Of a stretch of DNA of 34,522 nucleotides, positions 33,476 to 34,522 are shown one piece after another (positions within the stretch are counted from its first letter, which is position 1; each line of letters starts with the position of its first letter). The position numbers and the translations under genes were made by a program. The stretch is from positions 1 through 34,522 of the forward strand of contig NZ_CADIJV010000041.1 in the NCBI RefSeq assembly GCF_902859765.1. The letters run 5' to 3'. The notes below the pieces were generated by a model that worked only from the letters and a program-made list of their open reading frames with translations, was not told the DNA's origin and did no database searches. The stretch is from Achromobacter pulmonis. Its GTDB lineage: Bacteria; Pseudomonadota; Gammaproteobacteria; Burkholderiales; Burkholderiaceae_B.

Positions 33476-34522
33476 CTAGGCATCCGGCGGCGGCAGCGGG
33501 AGTAACAATGTCGTCGCGAAACCCGGCAGCGGCGGAGTGATCCAGCGCCGGGCGCGGCCGTGGCCGAACGGCTGCGCCCGGCCGCCAGCGGCCAATGCCT
33601 CCAGGGCGCGCTGCATCTGACGCTGGCTCGTGCCCGTGGCCAGGGCCAGGGCCGAACTGGACCACGCCTGGCCATCGGCCAGCAGCGCCAGCACCGCGGC
33701 ATGCCGCTCCCGCACCGGCGGCGCCAGTACCGCGACGGCGCCATCCGGCGGCGTCAGCGCAAACCCCTGCCGGGTAGCGCGGATCTGCGCCAGCGGCCCC
33801 AGCATCGCACGCAGCCGGCCGATCTCCACGCGCAGACGGGCGCGGTGGGTTTCGTCCGGATGGCGGCTGCGGAACGCCTGTGATATCAGCGCCTCGCGCG
33901 GCGCATCGCCGGGCCAGGCCTGCCCCAGGGCCTGCGCCAGGGTGAACAGCACCGGCCGGCTGGCCAGCGACACGGTCACGCCCGCGCCGTGCACGGCATA
34001 GCGGCAGGCGTCGATCACCAGCAGGTCCGACGCCAGCAGCGCCTCGACCTGCGCCAGGCGCAACTCCCGGGTCTGGCCGGCCATGTCCAGGCGCGCGGCC
34101 GGCGCCTCCAGTTGTGCGTGGGCCTGCCGCACTTCGGCTTGCAGGGCGGGAATGCCGGCTTGCGCGGCGGCCTGCCCGGCACGTGCCAGCGCGGCGCGCG
34201 CGGCGCCGGCCTGCACCCGGCGCAGGGCAATGCCGGCCAGGGTCAACTCATGCACCGCGCGCAGCGCGGGGGGAAAGGATGCGGGGTCCAGTTCCGCCAG
34301 CAGCTTTTCCGCCGGCCCCAGGTGCCCGATCAGCACCAGGCGGCGGCCCGCCAGATAGGCCGCATACGCCGCGTTGCGCGCATCGCCATGCCTTGCCAGC
34401 GTGTCGCGCGCCGCGTCCAGCGCGGCGCTGGGCCAGCCCAGGTCGCGCGCGGCCAGCGCGATCTCGGCCTCGGCCACGACGCAGCGGGCCCGCGCCACCG
34501 GCTCGGTGGCGCCAAAGGCGCG
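33476..34522 (-). CDS. Transcriptional regulator with helical N-domain and two winged-helix domains (5' end missing)
   Basis: The frame is open through the right edge, so the start is beyond base 34522; at least 348 residues are present. The N-terminal part consists of short alanine-rich helix pairs in the TPR manner (about 130 residues). Next comes an OmpR/SARP-like winged helix (VSLASRPVLFTLAQALGQA, DETHRARLRVEIGRLRAMLG, RATRQGFALTP). A second helix-turn-helix near the C-terminus (AWSSSALALATGTSQRQMQRALEALA) has a wing GHGRARRWI. This combination suggests a DNA-binding activator with its own sensing repeats. It lies 36 bases upstream of the beta-propeller gene in the same direction. The ligand and target are unknown. 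Confidence 0.75.
   Translation of the reverse strand, partial: RAFGATEPVARARCVVAEAEIALAARDLGWPSAALDAARDTLARHGDARNAAYAAYLAGRRLVLIGHLGPAEKLLAELDPASFPPALRAVHELTLAGIALRRVQAGAARAALARAGQAAAQAGIPALQAEVRQAHAQLEAPAARLDMAGQTRELRLAQVEALLASDLLVIDACRYAVHGAGVTVSLASRPVLFTLAQALGQAWPGDAPREALISQAFRSRHPDETHRARLRVEIGRLRAMLGPLAQIRATRQGFALTPPDGAVAVLAPPVRERHAAVLALLADGQAWSSSALALATGTSQRQMQRALEALAAGGRAQPFGHGRARRWITPPLPGFATTLLLPLPPPDA

Overview
The window is very GC-rich (G/C-biased third codon positions throughout) and gene-dense. Its gene families are typical of Burkholderiales: a Bug/TctC solute receptor, many LysR regulators, and a DUF3348-DUF802-OmpA-DUF2894 cluster. I infer a chromosomal segment from the Alcaligenaceae, something like Bordetella or Achromobacter; the exact genus cannot be read from the sequence. 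I see no rRNA, tRNA, CRISPR array, insertion sequence, integrase or phage gene. No gene-free stretch reaches 300 bases.

Region by region. (1) 1-3260: the 3' part of a triheme cytochrome c gene, a NiaP-like MFS transporter and a convergent NicR/BpsR-like MarR regulator; together they look like one edge of a nicotinate-catabolism locus. (2) 3391-7064: a SmvA-like drug exporter that seems to lack a transmembrane segment, a divergent LysR gene with a strong palindrome between them, a universal stress protein, and a GntR/FCD regulator. (3) 7248-17130: a tight minus-strand operon encoding a two-domain hydratase/dehydrogenase, a thiolase, a large and a small acyl-CoA dehydrogenase subunit, an acyl-CoA synthetase and a Bug-type periplasmic receptor, with a divergent LysR gene. 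Its gene content matches the pim (pimelate/dicarboxylate beta-oxidation) operon. (4) 17198-20061: a DUF2000 protein, a complete but divergent enolase and a divergent GcvA-like LysR gene with two near-identical boxes exactly 20 bp apart. (5) 20115-24330: a DUF445 membrane protein, periplasmic Cu/Zn superoxide dismutase, a glutathione S-transferase and an MFS transporter. (6) 24429-27035: a ParD-like gene fused translationally (TAAATG) to a type I methionine aminopeptidase gene and headed by a 10+10 bp palindrome over its promoter; divergent from it, a carotenoid oxygenase gene preceded by a 15-bp direct repeat. (7) 27086-32663: an overlapping four-gene operon DUF3348 - DUF802 - OmpA/MotB-like - DUF2894. 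(8) 32798-34522: a small beta-propeller protein and a truncated winged-helix regulator.

The most interesting system is region 7. The DUF802 protein has a MotA/TolQ/ExbB/ZorA-like membrane part followed by a helical tail of about 900 residues built of 131-residue repeats. Its overlapping partner has one transmembrane helix with a MotB-type aspartate and an OmpA peptidoglycan-binding domain. This is the architecture of an ion-driven rotary unit of the ZorAB/MotAB class, but with two unknown proteins in place of the Zorya effectors or flagellar parts.
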